A stretch of DNA of 41,326 bases from an uncultured Clostridia bacterium (GCA_934169575.1 CAKPOA010000013.1:1-41326), one strand, 5' to 3'; numbered from the stretch's first letter, positions 1-8,114 are shown. Program-made: numbers and translations. Notes: generated by a model from the letters alone, not told the origin.

Positions 1-78
1 GATCGCTTACGCAGTATTTAAAAAATAATTTTATATACATATTTAGATTTAAATGACTCTAAGGCTGACTAGTAACAC
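1..78 (+). repeat. Core-and-arms repeat element, copy 1 (right part only)
   Basis: Bases 1-14 match the end of the conserved core of the family (GATCGCTTACGCAG), and bases 15-78 match the right arm of the copy at 14536-14750 almost base for base, ending in GACTAGTAACA. The left part lies outside the window. Non-coding; it ends about 40 bp upstream of the ABC transporter promoter. Confidence 0.75.
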
Positions 79-198
79 TTTCTTATTTTAATGCGAAAAA
101 TATTTCATATTTTTATTGACATTAAAGAAAAATAAATATATAATTTATACAAATGTGAATAAAATTTCATATAACAAAAAATGTTACTGGTCAGCTTT
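61..198. repeat. Inverted repeat flanking the ABC-transporter promoter
   Basis: Bases 61-77 and the reverse complement of 182-198 agree at 15 of 17 positions (consensus AARGCTGACYAGTAACA). The left arm is the terminal sequence of repeat copy 1. The right arm also matches the left end of the copy at 14536 at 15 of 17 positions. The promoter at 116-144 lies between the arms. They may be element termini, regulator binding sites (the CTGACCAGT part resembles TetR-family operators), or less likely recombination sites of an invertible promoter. Confidence 0.6.
116..144 (+). promoter_or_regulatory. Strong sigma-A promoter for the ABC transporter genes
   Basis: TTGACA at 116-121 and TATAAT at 139-144 with a 17-base spacer, a consensus vegetative promoter. 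Transcription would start near 151, leaving a leader of about 125 nt that contains the right arm (182-198) of the flanking inverted repeat. Confidence 0.8.
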
Positions 199-275
199 AA
201 AACACATAAAAAGGAATGGTTAGTAATAAAAAAGATAGGTAAAATTTGTACCTTAAGGAAGGAATGTGATTAAAC

Positions 276-987
276 ATGGAAAAAATAGTAGAATTAAAAA
301 ATGTCAGTAAGATTTATAATACAGGAGAGAAAGAATTCAAAGCATTAGATGATATTGATTTATTAATAAATAAAGGAGAATTTGTTGTAATACTTGGACC
401 ATCAGGAGCAGGAAAATCAACATTATTGAATTTGATTGGAGGTATGGATACTCCAACACAAGGAAGTATAAAAATTGATGGCAGAGATATTTCAAAATAT
501 AATGAAAATCAATTAAGTGAATATAGAGCAGAAAATATCGGATTTATTTTTCAGTTTTACAATATATTGCCAACACTTACAGTATTTGAAAATGTGGAAT
601 TGGTAAAAGACGTAGTAAAAGATGGAAATGATAGTAAAGAAGCAATAAAATCTGTTGGATTAGAAAAACATATGAACAAATTTCCAAACCAATTATCAGG
701 GGGAGAACAGCAAAGAGTTTCAATTGCAAGAGCAATTGCCAAAAATCCTAAATTGTTATTGTGTGATGAGCCAACAGGTGCACTAGATTCTAAAACAGGT
801 GTAGAGGTTTTAAAATTATTAAAAAAACAGTGTGATGGAAATAAACGGAGCAAATACAGTAATTATTGTAACACACAATAGTTTATTTGCTGAAATAGCA
901 GATACTGTAATAAAAGTAAAAAATGGAAAAATAGAAAGTATAGATTCAAATAAAAATCCTAAAAAGATTGATGAGGTGAAATGGTAA
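276..987 (+). CDS. ABC transporter ATP-binding protein, MacB/LolD type, frameshifted
   Basis: ATPase subunit of an exporter paired with the FtsX-type permease that starts 2 bases after its stop. Visible motifs: Walker A GPSGAGKST (residues 41-49), Q-loop around residue 93, signature LSGGEQQR (140-147) and Walker B LLLCDEP (about 160-166). The uninterrupted frame stops at 881 after about 18 non-homologous residues. The next frame carries the missing H-loop segment (VIIVTHN) and a normal C-terminus ending at 987. One extra base explains this: either a G in GATGGAA at 835-840 or an A in the 7-A run just before it. Either removal restores a full-length ATPase. RBS GGAAGGAATG lies upstream of the ATG. 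Substrate unknown. Sequencing error and genuine inactivation are both possible. Confidence 0.85.
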
Positions 988-988
988 T

Positions 989-3358
989 ATGCTAATAAAA
1001 AAGATGGTTCGTGATATAAAACAAAATTTATCTCAATTTATAACTATATTTTTGATGGTTTTTATTGGAGTTATGGCTTACAGTGGAATAGAAAGCTATA
1101 TGGAAGGAATGAAAGCTACAGCAAATAATTTTTATGGTCAATATAATTTGCAAGATTTAAATGTGATGGGGGAACTTGCTGAAAAAGATATAGATACAAT
1201 AAATCAAATTGATAATGTAAAAAAAGCAGAGGGAAAACTTACAATAAGTGCTGTATTAGAAAATGATAATGATATTACATTATCTATGAATTTTATAGAA
1301 GAAAATGATATATCAAAATTTTATATTGTAGATGGTCAAGATTTTAATAAAAATACTAGAGGTGTGTGGCTTGATAATTTCTTTGCTCAAGAAAACAATT
1401 TAAAAATAGGTGATATGTTAAAACTAAAATATGATGGATATATTTTTGAAGAAGAAATTATAGGGTTTATAAATGTGCCAGACCATGTTTATGATGTAAA
1501 AGATGAATCACAGTTATATCCAGATCACAAAGAATTTGGATTTGCATATGTATCTACAAGTGAATTAGAGGGATATATCAAAAATCAAGTAATGAAACAA
1601 ATGAATATTACAGATACAGAGATTTTTGAAAAAACATTAAGTGATTTTGATTATAAAGAGTATATAAAATATAATTATATAATGGTTGATGTAGAAAATA
1701 AAGATAATGTGGCTGATGTTAAAAATCAAATTGAAGAAAAAATAGAAAATGCAATTGTTATAAATATTGAAGATACAGCATCTTATTCTAAATATCAAGG
1801 AGAAATTGAAGAGGGAGAAACTTATATAGGTGTATTTTCTGGATTATTTTTATTTATTGCAATACTTTCTGTTATTACTACAATGACAAGAGTTGTAAAA
1901 AAACAAAGAATCCAAATTGGTACATTAAAAGCATTAGGATTTAAGAAAAGTAAGATTGTTTTACATTATATAAGTTATGGTTTCTGGATTTCATTATGTG
2001 CTTCATTACTTGGACTGGTAGCTGGACGATATTTTATTGGAAATGTATTTATAGGAATGGAGATGAGCTTTTTCCAAATACCAAATGGAATTCCAATAAT
2101 TAAAAATGATTCATATATAATAGCTGCAATTGTTGTTGCATGTGTTTCCTTTGTTACTTATTTAGCTACAAGGAAAATATTAAAAGAAAAAACAGCAGAT
2201 ACTTTAAGAAATGAAATTCCTAAAGTAAAAAATAATTCTTTAAATATAACAACAAGTGGTATATTTAAAAAAATGAGTTTTAGCACAAAATGGAATATAA
2301 GAGATATGCTTAGAAATAAGGCAAGAACTATTACAGGTATTGTAGGTATTACTGCATGTGCTATGCTAATTGTGTGTAGTTTAGGAATGTTTGATAGTAT
2401 GAATTATTTTATTGATTTGCAATTTAACAAAATTTTTAATTTTAATTATAAACTAAGTCTAAAATCTGATATTAATGAGGATGTTCTAAAAGAATTAACT
2501 GATAAATATGGAGATAATACATCTGAAAGTTTATATATAGAAATAGAAGATTCAAATGGAAATAAAGAATCTAATAATATTTTTATTGATGATAGTAATG
2601 ATTATGTTAGATTTGTTGATAATAAAGATAAATTTATAAAATTAGATAATGATGATGGTGTATATATTACATATAAATTGGCAAAAACAAAAGGATATAA
2701 AATAGGTGATGAGATAAAATGGCATATTTCTGGAAATAGTACGTATTACACTTCGAAAATCGTTGGATTTAATAAAGATCCTCAAAATCAAAACATGACA
2801 ATGACAAGAAAATATTTGAAGAACTTAGATATAGAATATAAACCTGATTCATTATATACTGATGCAGATTTAAATAATATAAAAGAAATATCTGGCGTTG
2901 AAGTGATATCAAATATAGATAACTTAAAAGAAGGTATGTCAAGTATGCTAAAAACTATGAAAACAATGATTATGCTTATTATAGTTATTGCAATTATTCT
3001 TGGATCTGTAATTATATATAATCTTGGTATATTATCTTATACAGAAAAACAATATCAATTTGCAACCTTAAAGGTTTTGGGATTTAAAAATAAAAAGATT
3101 GAAAAAATATTTATAAAACAAAATAATATTATATCTGTTATATCTATAATTTTAGGATTACCAGCAGGGTATGTTTTAACAGATTGGTTATTTAAAACTG
3201 CAATTGAAGAAAGTTATGATTTTGGAGCACATATAAATTTGCAAACATATATTATTTCTGCAATAGGAACATTTATTATTTCATATGTAGTTTCAAGATT
3301 ACTTGCTAGAAAAGTTAGAAAAATAGATATGGTTACAAGTTTAAAAGGTAATGAATAA
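989..3358 (+). CDS. ABC transporter permease, FtsX/MacB-like, two FtsX domains
   Basis: Membrane subunit of the exporter whose ATPase is encoded just upstream. The 789 aa protein has an N-terminal membrane helix (about residues 15-37), a large extracytoplasmic region, a first FtsX core of three helices (about 280-395), another helix near 445-470, a second extracytoplasmic region, and a second FtsX core at the C-terminus (about 655-780). This duplicated layout is usual for large clostridial permeases that move lipids, peptides or antimicrobials. The cargo cannot be told from sequence. The gene follows the ATPase stop by one base, so the two are co-transcribed and probably translationally coupled. 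No clear terminator follows; the next transcription unit has its own promoter at 3370. Confidence 0.85.
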   Translation: MLIKKMVRDIKQNLSQFITIFLMVFIGVMAYSGIESYMEGMKATANNFYGQYNLQDLNVMGELAEKDIDTINQIDNVKKAEGKLTISAVLENDNDITLSMNFIEENDISKFYIVDGQDFNKNTRGVWLDNFFAQENNLKIGDMLKLKYDGYIFEEEIIGFINVPDHVYDVKDESQLYPDHKEFGFAYVSTSELEGYIKNQVMKQMNITDTEIFEKTLSDFDYKEYIKYNYIMVDVENKDNVADVKNQIEEKIENAIVINIEDTASYSKYQGEIEEGETYIGVFSGLFLFIAILSVITTMTRVVKKQRIQIGTLKALGFKKSKIVLHYISYGFWISLCASLLGLVAGRYFIGNVFIGMEMSFFQIPNGIPIIKNDSYIIAAIVVACVSFVTYLATRKILKEKTADTLRNEIPKVKNNSLNITTSGIFKKMSFSTKWNIRDMLRNKARTITGIVGITACAMLIVCSLGMFDSMNYFIDLQFNKIFNFNYKLSLKSDINEDVLKELTDKYGDNTSESLYIEIEDSNGNKESNNIFIDDSNDYVRFVDNKDKFIKLDNDDGVYITYKLAKTKGYKIGDEIKWHISGNSTYYTSKIVGFNKDPQNQNMTMTRKYLKNLDIEYKPDSLYTDADLNNIKEISGVEVISNIDNLKEGMSSMLKTMKTMIMLIIVIAIILGSVIIYNLGILSYTEKQYQFATLKVLGFKNKKIEKIFIKQNNIISVISIILGLPAGYVLTDWLFKTAIEESYDFGAHINLQTYIISAIGTFIISYVVSRLLARKVRKIDMVTSLKGNE

Positions 3359-3369
3359 TAGAAAAACCA

Positions 3370-3398
3370 TTGACAAAGTTACATAAAAAGTGTATAAT
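3370..3398 (+). promoter_or_regulatory. Sigma-A promoter of the unknown two-gene operon
   Basis: TTGACA at 3370-3375, a 17-base spacer, TATAAT at 3393-3398. Both hexamers are consensus. The transcript would start near 3405, upstream of the palindrome at 3424-3439. Confidence 0.8.
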
Positions 3399-3423
3399 AA
3401 AAATTACGTTATTGCAAAATGTT

Positions 3424-3439
3424 TTCTCAAATTTGAGAA
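3424..3439. promoter_or_regulatory. 16-bp perfect palindrome in the leader (possible operator)
   Basis: TTCTCAAATTTGAGAA is a perfect 16-bp palindrome between the predicted transcription start and the ribosome binding site of the 125 aa gene. It has no T-run, so it is not a terminator. A dimeric repressor site is the simplest reading. The regulator is unknown. Confidence 0.5.
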
Positions 3440-3454
3440 GAAAGGAAAAACAGT

Positions 3455-3832
3455 ATGTTTTCAAACATCATTACACCACCAAATGAATCTCAAGTGGAAC
3501 TTTATATTAATGGTATCTGCTCTCGGGCAGATTACAAGAAATTTCCAACTCTAGAAGTCAAAAGTATTGAAGATATAGATTTATATGATCATTCATGGAA
3601 TGACCATAAAAAGATGTATCTTATAACTTTAGGAGATTTGCCAATTTGTGTTACCTCTATGTGTTTAGAAGATAACATGATAGTCATTGGAAACAATGGC
3701 AAGTTGGTACATTTTCCAAATAGACTTGGAGGACATGATCTCTTTATTGTACCTGCAGAAAGTAAAGTAGGTGAAGAAAAAATCAAAAATTATATTGTTT
3801 CTGTTTTTCAAAAAGGAGGAAAATATGAATAA
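3455..3832 (+). CDS. Hypothetical protein, 125 aa, first gene of a two-gene operon
   Basis: I do not recognise this protein. It has no signal peptide, membrane helix or familiar catalytic motif. It looks like a small globular cytoplasmic protein with several probable beta strands (for example KKMYLITLGDLPICV near residues 50-65). It carries four cysteines. RBS AGAAAGGA lies about 12 bases before the ATG. Its last codons overlap the start of the acidic protein gene by 8 bases, implying coupled translation. Codon use is less A/T-biased than in the neighbours (more C-ending codons), which may indicate a different origin. The promoter at 3370, the palindrome at 3424 and the terminator at 4331 make the pair a self-contained unit. 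Confidence 0.7.
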   Translation: MFSNIITPPNESQVELYINGICSRADYKKFPTLEVKSIEDIDLYDHSWNDHKKMYLITLGDLPICVTSMCLEDNMIVIGNNGKLVHFPNRLGGHDLFIVPAESKVGEEKIKNYIVSVFQKGGKYE

Positions 3833-4325
3833 TTTAGTCATAGTTTTTGTATCGCCAAAAGAAATCAACCTTATGGACATGTGTTATGCTGTCCGGGAGG
3901 AAGATGAAAGAGTAGTATTTGGTGCTTACGAAGAAGGTGAGTGCATATCTACATTAAATGAGGAGTATATCGCTGACATTGGGGGTCTTGGAGATTTCAT
4001 CAAAGATGCTACTAGCTGGATGGAGCATATTGATGAAATCTATGTTGAAAAAGATCTAGCAGATCTTTTTAATGAAGATTATGAAAATTATGAAGATTAT
4101 GAAGATTATGCAGATGATGAAGACGAGGATGAAGATTATGATGAGATGGAAGGGATTCCAGACGATTATGATTTTGATTCAGAAGAGAATAAAGACTTCA
4201 TTAGAGAATACTTTGATGGTGTAGAAGATATCGAAGTATTTAGTGATGAGTACATCGATTATGATGATGATGATAATGATGAGTATGAATATACTGATGA
4301 TCATTATATTATTGATGAAAACTAA
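3825..4325 (+). CDS. Hyperacidic hypothetical protein, 166 aa
   Basis: Unrecognised protein. The start at 3825 is chosen because AAGGAGG sits 5-6 bases upstream; the longer frame from 3771 has no such site. Residues 1 to about 82 look globular. From about residue 83 to the end the chain is dominated by Asp, Glu and Tyr, with roughly half the residues acidic and almost no basic ones. Part of the tail is encoded by four 9-bp units (4074-4109) giving E-D/N-Y repeats. Such tails occur in DNA-mimic proteins, chaperone-like proteins and metal or basic-protein binders, but nothing here discriminates between these. The 8-bp overlap with the preceding gene suggests the two products act together, possibly with the acidic protein neutralising or partnering the 125 aa protein (inference). 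Confidence 0.75.
   Translation: MNNLVIVFVSPKEINLMDMCYAVREEDERVVFGAYEEGECISTLNEEYIADIGGLGDFIKDATSWMEHIDEIYVEKDLADLFNEDYENYEDYEDYADDEDEDEDYDEMEGIPDDYDFDSEENKDFIREYFDGVEDIEVFSDEYIDYDDDDNDEYEYTDDHYIIDEN
4074..4109 (+). repeat. Four 9-bp tandem units inside the acidic gene
   Basis: Units GAAGATTAT, GAAAATTAT, GAAGATTAT, GAAGATTAT in frame, encoding EDY/ENY repeats. Repeat slippage would change the tail in steps of three residues without breaking the frame. Confidence 0.8.
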
Positions 4326-4330
4326 AAATC

Positions 4331-4357
4331 AAGCTGCTGGCATTGCCAGCAGCTTTT
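4331..4357 (+). terminator. Terminator of the two-gene operon
   Basis: Perfect 11-bp stem AAGCTGCTGGC with loop ATT and its complement, followed by TTTTG. It lies 6 bases after the acidic gene stop codon and is unusually GC-rich for this window. Confidence 0.9.
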
Positions 4358-4395
4358 GCAATTAATAACATTTTTGTAAAAAAATAAAAAAATGA

Positions 4396-4424
4396 TAGAC
4401 AATTAAGAAAAAATATGATATATT
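4396..4424 (+). promoter_or_regulatory. Sigma-A promoter of the 767 aa gene
   Basis: TAGACA at 4396-4401, 17-base spacer, TATATT at 4419-4424. The predicted start near 4431 lies downstream of the ATG at 4425, which supports the later start codon at 4455. Confidence 0.6.
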
Positions 4425-4454
4425 ATGTACATAAAAGAAGAAAGGAAGCGAAAA

Positions 4455-6758
4455 ATGGTGGCTAGTAGAAAAAAAATTGTAATGAATGATGTATTAGAAC
4501 AAAAATTAAAATACATAGGATTAGACTTAAATAAAATACCAAAAGAATTGCTTCAAAGCACCAAGTTGAATTTTAGAGTAATAAAAGGAACAAATGAGAA
4601 AAAATATAAACAATATAAATTTGTAAATATAAAAGATATAGAAATATTATTAACACCTGCAAATAGATCAAGTGATTTGAAAGAAAGATATGAAGAAGCA
4701 GAACCACTTGCAACATATATATCAGTAGATTCAAGTGCTAATGCTGAAAATATTGTACAAAACACTGTATTTTTTAATATGTTTAAAAAATTAAAAATAT
4801 CAGAAATTGAAAAAATAGAGAAGGAACAAGAAGAATTAGCTAAAAAGTTACCATTTAAAATAAAATATAATAGAAATTATTTATGGCAGATATATTATTC
4901 TGAATCTGCAGATAAATATTTTATGTTAGTACCTACAGATGAAACTGATTTTTCATGTTTATTTTATTTAATTAAGAAAAAAATAGAAAACAATAAAAAT
5001 GAAAAAATATTTGTACCAATTACATGTGCAGATTATTCTGGAAAAATATTAAAGAAAAGTGAATTAAGAGATTTAGAAAATTATTTATGGCTTTTAACAA
5101 AAGATTATCCATCAATATATGAAGTTACAGATTTAGATGGTGAAACTTCTTTAGAAATAATTGGGGAAAGTCAAATATATGGAAAAATAAAAACATTATA
5201 TAAAATGAATTTTAATACAACAAAAGAAGCAAGTAAATTTTATAAATTATTAAAAGCTTTATTTATATTACAAACAGAACTTCCTCATTATTACAATTTT
5301 GTGGCCAATATTGATGATAAGTGTAATTTAAAGATATGTTTAAATAATTCAGAAGTAGTTTATGAAAAATTGCCAGATTTTGTTTTAAAACAATATGTTG
5401 ATTCTGTCAAATTAAAACAGAAAGCACAAGAGGAAATTAAGGTTCTTGATATAAAATTAAATGTTTTAAAAAAAGAATCTGCAGAACTTGAAAGTGAATA
5501 TTTAGCAAAAGAAAAACAGATTTCCACTTTTTTAGAATGTAAAAAATCTTTTTTTGGAAAAGTAAAATATTATTTTAAGTTTGGAAAAAAGAATGGAACT
5601 AGTAAAAAAATAAAAGAAAATCATGAAGAACAAATTATTGAAAAAGAAGAAAAAGAAGATAGAAATTTAAAAAAGAAATTTAAACTTGAAAATAAAAGAT
5701 ATACTTTAGATGATTTGATTTTAAGTTATAAAGATTTAGAAATTTTAGAAAATCATCAAAAAAACACTGTATTAGATATAAATGCAATAAAACTTAAAAA
5801 TAAAAATTTAAAAAAGAAAATTGAAAATGCAACATCATATATTAATGAAATAAACAAACACAAAAAGAGTATATTTGAATTTTGGAAATATTCTAATAAA
5901 GATGAGGTAAAAGCATTAGAAGAGGGAGAAGAAGAAGAATTAAATATTTCTAAAATTGAAAGAACATTTAATTTTGATAGTGATTTTGAAGAATTTGGTG
6001 AAAAAATTGATAAAAATCAAAGAATGAAATTTACAGATTCTGAATTAGATAGTTCTTACATATCTTCTACAGATTTACTAGATTTGATAAATTTAACATA
6101 TAAAAAAGAAGCAGAGTTAAAAGATTATTCTACAGTTTTGAAAAAACTAAAAGATGAATTAGATGAAGAAGAATTTTGCGGTGATTATGAAATATTTGGA
6201 AAATCTGATGATCAAACTAAAGAAAGTAATATAGGTAGTAAAATACATAGAGAGACTAGTAGAAATCAATATGAAATATTAGATATTGTTGATATAGTAA
6301 AAGGTTTAGAATTGAAAAAGAAAATGGTTGGTATTGTTAAAGATTTGAAAAAAGCAATGAAGAAAAATGTATTAGATGAAAATATTTATATCTATAAAGC
6401 TACATCATCAGAATTAAATTTTGATGAATTTCAAACATTTTCTTTAGATGAGGAAAAAGAACTTAAAAAATATCTAGAAGAAAATAAATTGAAGAAAAAA
6501 TGCAATTTATATAAAATAAAATTGAATAAAGGTACAAATTTTATAGCATATTCAAATATTATATATTATAATAATATAAATATGACATTACCTGTTGGAA
6601 TGCAATTATCAAATAAAATTTTGGTTGACTTAAGTGGATTAGATTTAAAAAATACTAAAAAAAATGTTATAGAAAAAGCGTTTATAGAAGATGAAAAAGA
6701 TGATTTTTCGAAGGTTATAATGAGGAACATTTCTATACATGAATATGAAATAACTTAA
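4455..6758 (+). CDS. Large hypothetical protein with central coiled coil, 767 aa
   Basis: I do not recognise this protein. The ATG at 4455 is preferred over 4425 because AAAGGAAG precedes it and the predicted transcription start lies between the two. It is very rich in Lys, Glu, Asn and Ile, with no signal peptide or membrane segment, so it is probably cytoplasmic. A globular N-terminal half (to about residue 310) is followed by long charged helices with heptad-like spacing (about 320-470), then acidic and globular C-terminal regions. It has no Walker or nuclease motif that I can see. It is a single-gene unit between the promoter at 4396 and the shared terminator at 6761. Base composition resembles the host, unlike the two-gene operon upstream. 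Confidence 0.75.
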   Translation: MVASRKKIVMNDVLEQKLKYIGLDLNKIPKELLQSTKLNFRVIKGTNEKKYKQYKFVNIKDIEILLTPANRSSDLKERYEEAEPLATYISVDSSANAENIVQNTVFFNMFKKLKISEIEKIEKEQEELAKKLPFKIKYNRNYLWQIYYSESADKYFMLVPTDETDFSCLFYLIKKKIENNKNEKIFVPITCADYSGKILKKSELRDLENYLWLLTKDYPSIYEVTDLDGETSLEIIGESQIYGKIKTLYKMNFNTTKEASKFYKLLKALFILQTELPHYYNFVANIDDKCNLKICLNNSEVVYEKLPDFVLKQYVDSVKLKQKAQEEIKVLDIKLNVLKKESAELESEYLAKEKQISTFLECKKSFFGKVKYYFKFGKKNGTSKKIKENHEEQIIEKEEKEDRNLKKKFKLENKRYTLDDLILSYKDLEILENHQKNTVLDINAIKLKNKNLKKKIENATSYINEINKHKKSIFEFWKYSNKDEVKALEEGEEEELNISKIERTFNFDSDFEEFGEKIDKNQRMKFTDSELDSSYISSTDLLDLINLTYKKEAELKDYSTVLKKLKDELDEEEFCGDYEIFGKSDDQTKESNIGSKIHRETSRNQYEILDIVDIVKGLELKKKMVGIVKDLKKAMKKNVLDENIYIYKATSSELNFDEFQTFSLDEEKELKKYLEENKLKKKCNLYKIKLNKGTNFIAYSNIIYYNNINMTLPVGMQLSNKILVDLSGLDLKNTKKNVIEKAFIEDEKDDFSKVIMRNISIHEYEIT

Positions 6759-6760
6759 AA

Positions 6761-6798
6761 AAATAAGGGCATGGATTTTTATTTACATGCCCTTATTT
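6761..6798. terminator. Bidirectional terminator between the 767 aa gene and spoVT
   Basis: 13-bp stem AAATAAGGGCATG (6761-6773) pairing with 6786-6798, with A-runs and T-runs on both sides. It lies between two converging genes and can serve both. Confidence 0.9.
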
Positions 6799-7353
6799 TT
6801 AGATTTCCATTTGACTTCCAAGAAATGTTGCGGCAGATTGTGCAACTTTTTTTTCTACTTCATTCATTTTTATATTTGATTCTTTTGAAAGTAGTATAAC
6901 AGAGCCTATCGTATCTCCATTGGAGATTATTGGATAAACAATTTGTGCATTATTTTTTGTGTCTTTTTTATCATTTTTAGTTATAGGCATTGAAATATCA
7001 CTATTTTCTTTGCTTGTATATATTTCTTTTTCTTCCATAAGTTGTTCAAGTTCATCACTTACATTTTGTTCTAAATATTCTTTTTTAGAACCGCCTGAAA
7101 CAGCAATAACAGTATCTTTATCTGTTATAAATGCCATATGTCCTGTTGTTTTAGCAAGTGTTTCAGCATATTCTGTTGCAAATTCTGTTAATTCACCAAT
7201 AGGTGAATATTTTCTTAAAAGTATACTTCCATCTTTGTCAGTAAATATTTCTAAAGGTTCTCCTTCTTTTATACGAAGTGTTTTTCTTATTTCTTTTGGA
7301 ATAACTACTCTTCCTAAATCATCTATTCTTCTTACAACACCTGTTGCTTTCAT
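6799..7353 (-). CDS. spoVT: Stage V sporulation transcription regulator SpoVT
   Basis: AbrB-family DNA-binding regulator that in Bacillus tunes sigma-G genes in the forespore. The N-terminus (residues 1-50) is a SpoVT/AbrB swapped-hairpin domain with RRIDDLGRVVIPKEIRK. The rest (about 60-184) is the GAF-like domain found in SpoVT but not in AbrB. At 184 aa it is the normal family length (about 178). The RBS AAGGAGG lies about 7 bases from the ATG. A promoter with a sigma-G-type -10 and -35 precedes it. It is convergent with the 767 aa gene and shares its terminator. Confidence 0.95.
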   Translation of the reverse strand: MKATGVVRRIDDLGRVVIPKEIRKTLRIKEGEPLEIFTDKDGSILLRKYSPIGELTEFATEYAETLAKTTGHMAFITDKDTVIAVSGGSKKEYLEQNVSDELEQLMEEKEIYTSKENSDISMPITKNDKKDTKNNAQIVYPIISNGDTIGSVILLSKESNIKMNEVEKKVAQSAATFLGSQMEI

Positions 7354-7386
7354 TTTGTATCCTCCTTGATTTTTGATTATATTTCT

Positions 7387-7415
7387 TATTATGACAAAAA
7401 AGGAAAAAAATATAC
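7387..7415 (-). promoter_or_regulatory. Sigma-G (or sigma-F) type promoter of spoVT
   Basis: On the minus strand, GTATA (7415-7411) and CATAATA (7393-7387) are separated by 17 bases. Both match the forespore sigma-G consensus (GHATR / CATNHTA). In B. subtilis spoVT is sigma-G dependent, so promoter and gene agree. Confidence 0.7.
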
Positions 7416-7437
7416 ATAAAATTTTAAAAATAAAAAC

Positions 7438-7466
7438 TTGATTTTTGAAATTAAAAAGGTTATAAT
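7438..7466 (+). promoter_or_regulatory. Sigma-A promoter of the DUF5662 gene
   Basis: TTGATT at 7438-7443, 17-base spacer, TATAAT at 7461-7466, diverging from the spoVT promoter about 23 bp away. Confidence 0.65.
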
Positions 7467-7499
7467 TTTAATTATCAAAATAAAGGAAGGGTAATAAAT

Positions 7500-8114
7500 A
7501 TGATAAAAATAATATTAAAACATATAAAAATAATATTAAAACATAAGTGGATGGTATTTAAATTATGTTGCAAAGTTGGAATGCCATGGAGAGGATTAAA
7601 ACATGATATGTCTAAATTTTCACCAACAGAATTTTTTGAAAGTATAAAATATTACACAGGTACAAATAGCCCAATATTAGGTGCTAGAACAGAAAAAGGA
7701 TATTCAGAAACATATTTACATCATATAGGAAGAAATAAAAATCATTTAGAATATTGGTTAGATTTTGAGACAAAACAGATTGCTCCAGTAATACCATATA
7801 AATATGTTGTTGAAACTGTTTGTGATGATTTGGCAGCAGGAATTGTATATAACGGAAAAAATTGGAATAATGGCACACAATATGAATATTGGAAGAGAAA
7901 AAGGCAAAATATAATAATAAATCCTAAAATTGATAATTTTTTAACTGAAGTTTTTCTTGAAGTTAAAGAAAATGGTATTGATAAAACTTTGACAAAGAAA
8001 AATATGGAAGATTTATATAAAAAATATTGTATTGATGATAAAACAGAATATATATGTGAAATAAAAAAAGAATGGAAAAAGGTAGAGAAGGGAAATGATG
8101 AAAATGGAAAATAA
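7500..8114 (+). CDS. DUF5662 family protein
   Basis: Small cytoplasmic protein of unknown biochemical function. I place it in the DUF5662 family from the pattern HDMSKFSPTEF (residues about 35-45), HHIGRNKNHLEYW (about 64-76) and the following DD pair. Conserved His and Asp residues of this kind suggest a metal-binding helical protein resembling HD hydrolases, but that is inference. The first 15 residues contain IKIILKH twice, encoded by a perfect 21-bp tandem duplication at 7503-7544. RBS AAAGGAAGGG precedes the ATG. The next gene overlaps its 3' end, so the two are translated from one transcript. Confidence 0.75.
   Translation: MIKIILKHIKIILKHKWMVFKLCCKVGMPWRGLKHDMSKFSPTEFFESIKYYTGTNSPILGARTEKGYSETYLHHIGRNKNHLEYWLDFETKQIAPVIPYKYVVETVCDDLAAGIVYNGKNWNNGTQYEYWKRKRQNIIINPKIDNFLTEVFLEVKENGIDKTLTKKNMEDLYKKYCIDDKTEYICEIKKEWKKVEKGNDENGK
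7503..7544 (+). repeat. Perfect 21-bp tandem duplication in the DUF5662 gene
   Basis: Bases 7503-7523 and 7524-7544 are identical. Each unit encodes IKIILKH in frame. It is probably a recent slippage or replication duplication. Confidence 0.9.

Noticed and set aside
3771..3824. Upstream extension of the hyperacidic protein
   Set aside because: No ribosome site before 3771, whereas AAGGAGG stands ideally before 3825.
6959..7369. 136-codon open frame on the plus strand
   Set aside because: It is the antisense of spoVT, with hydrophobic shadow composition and no ribosome site.
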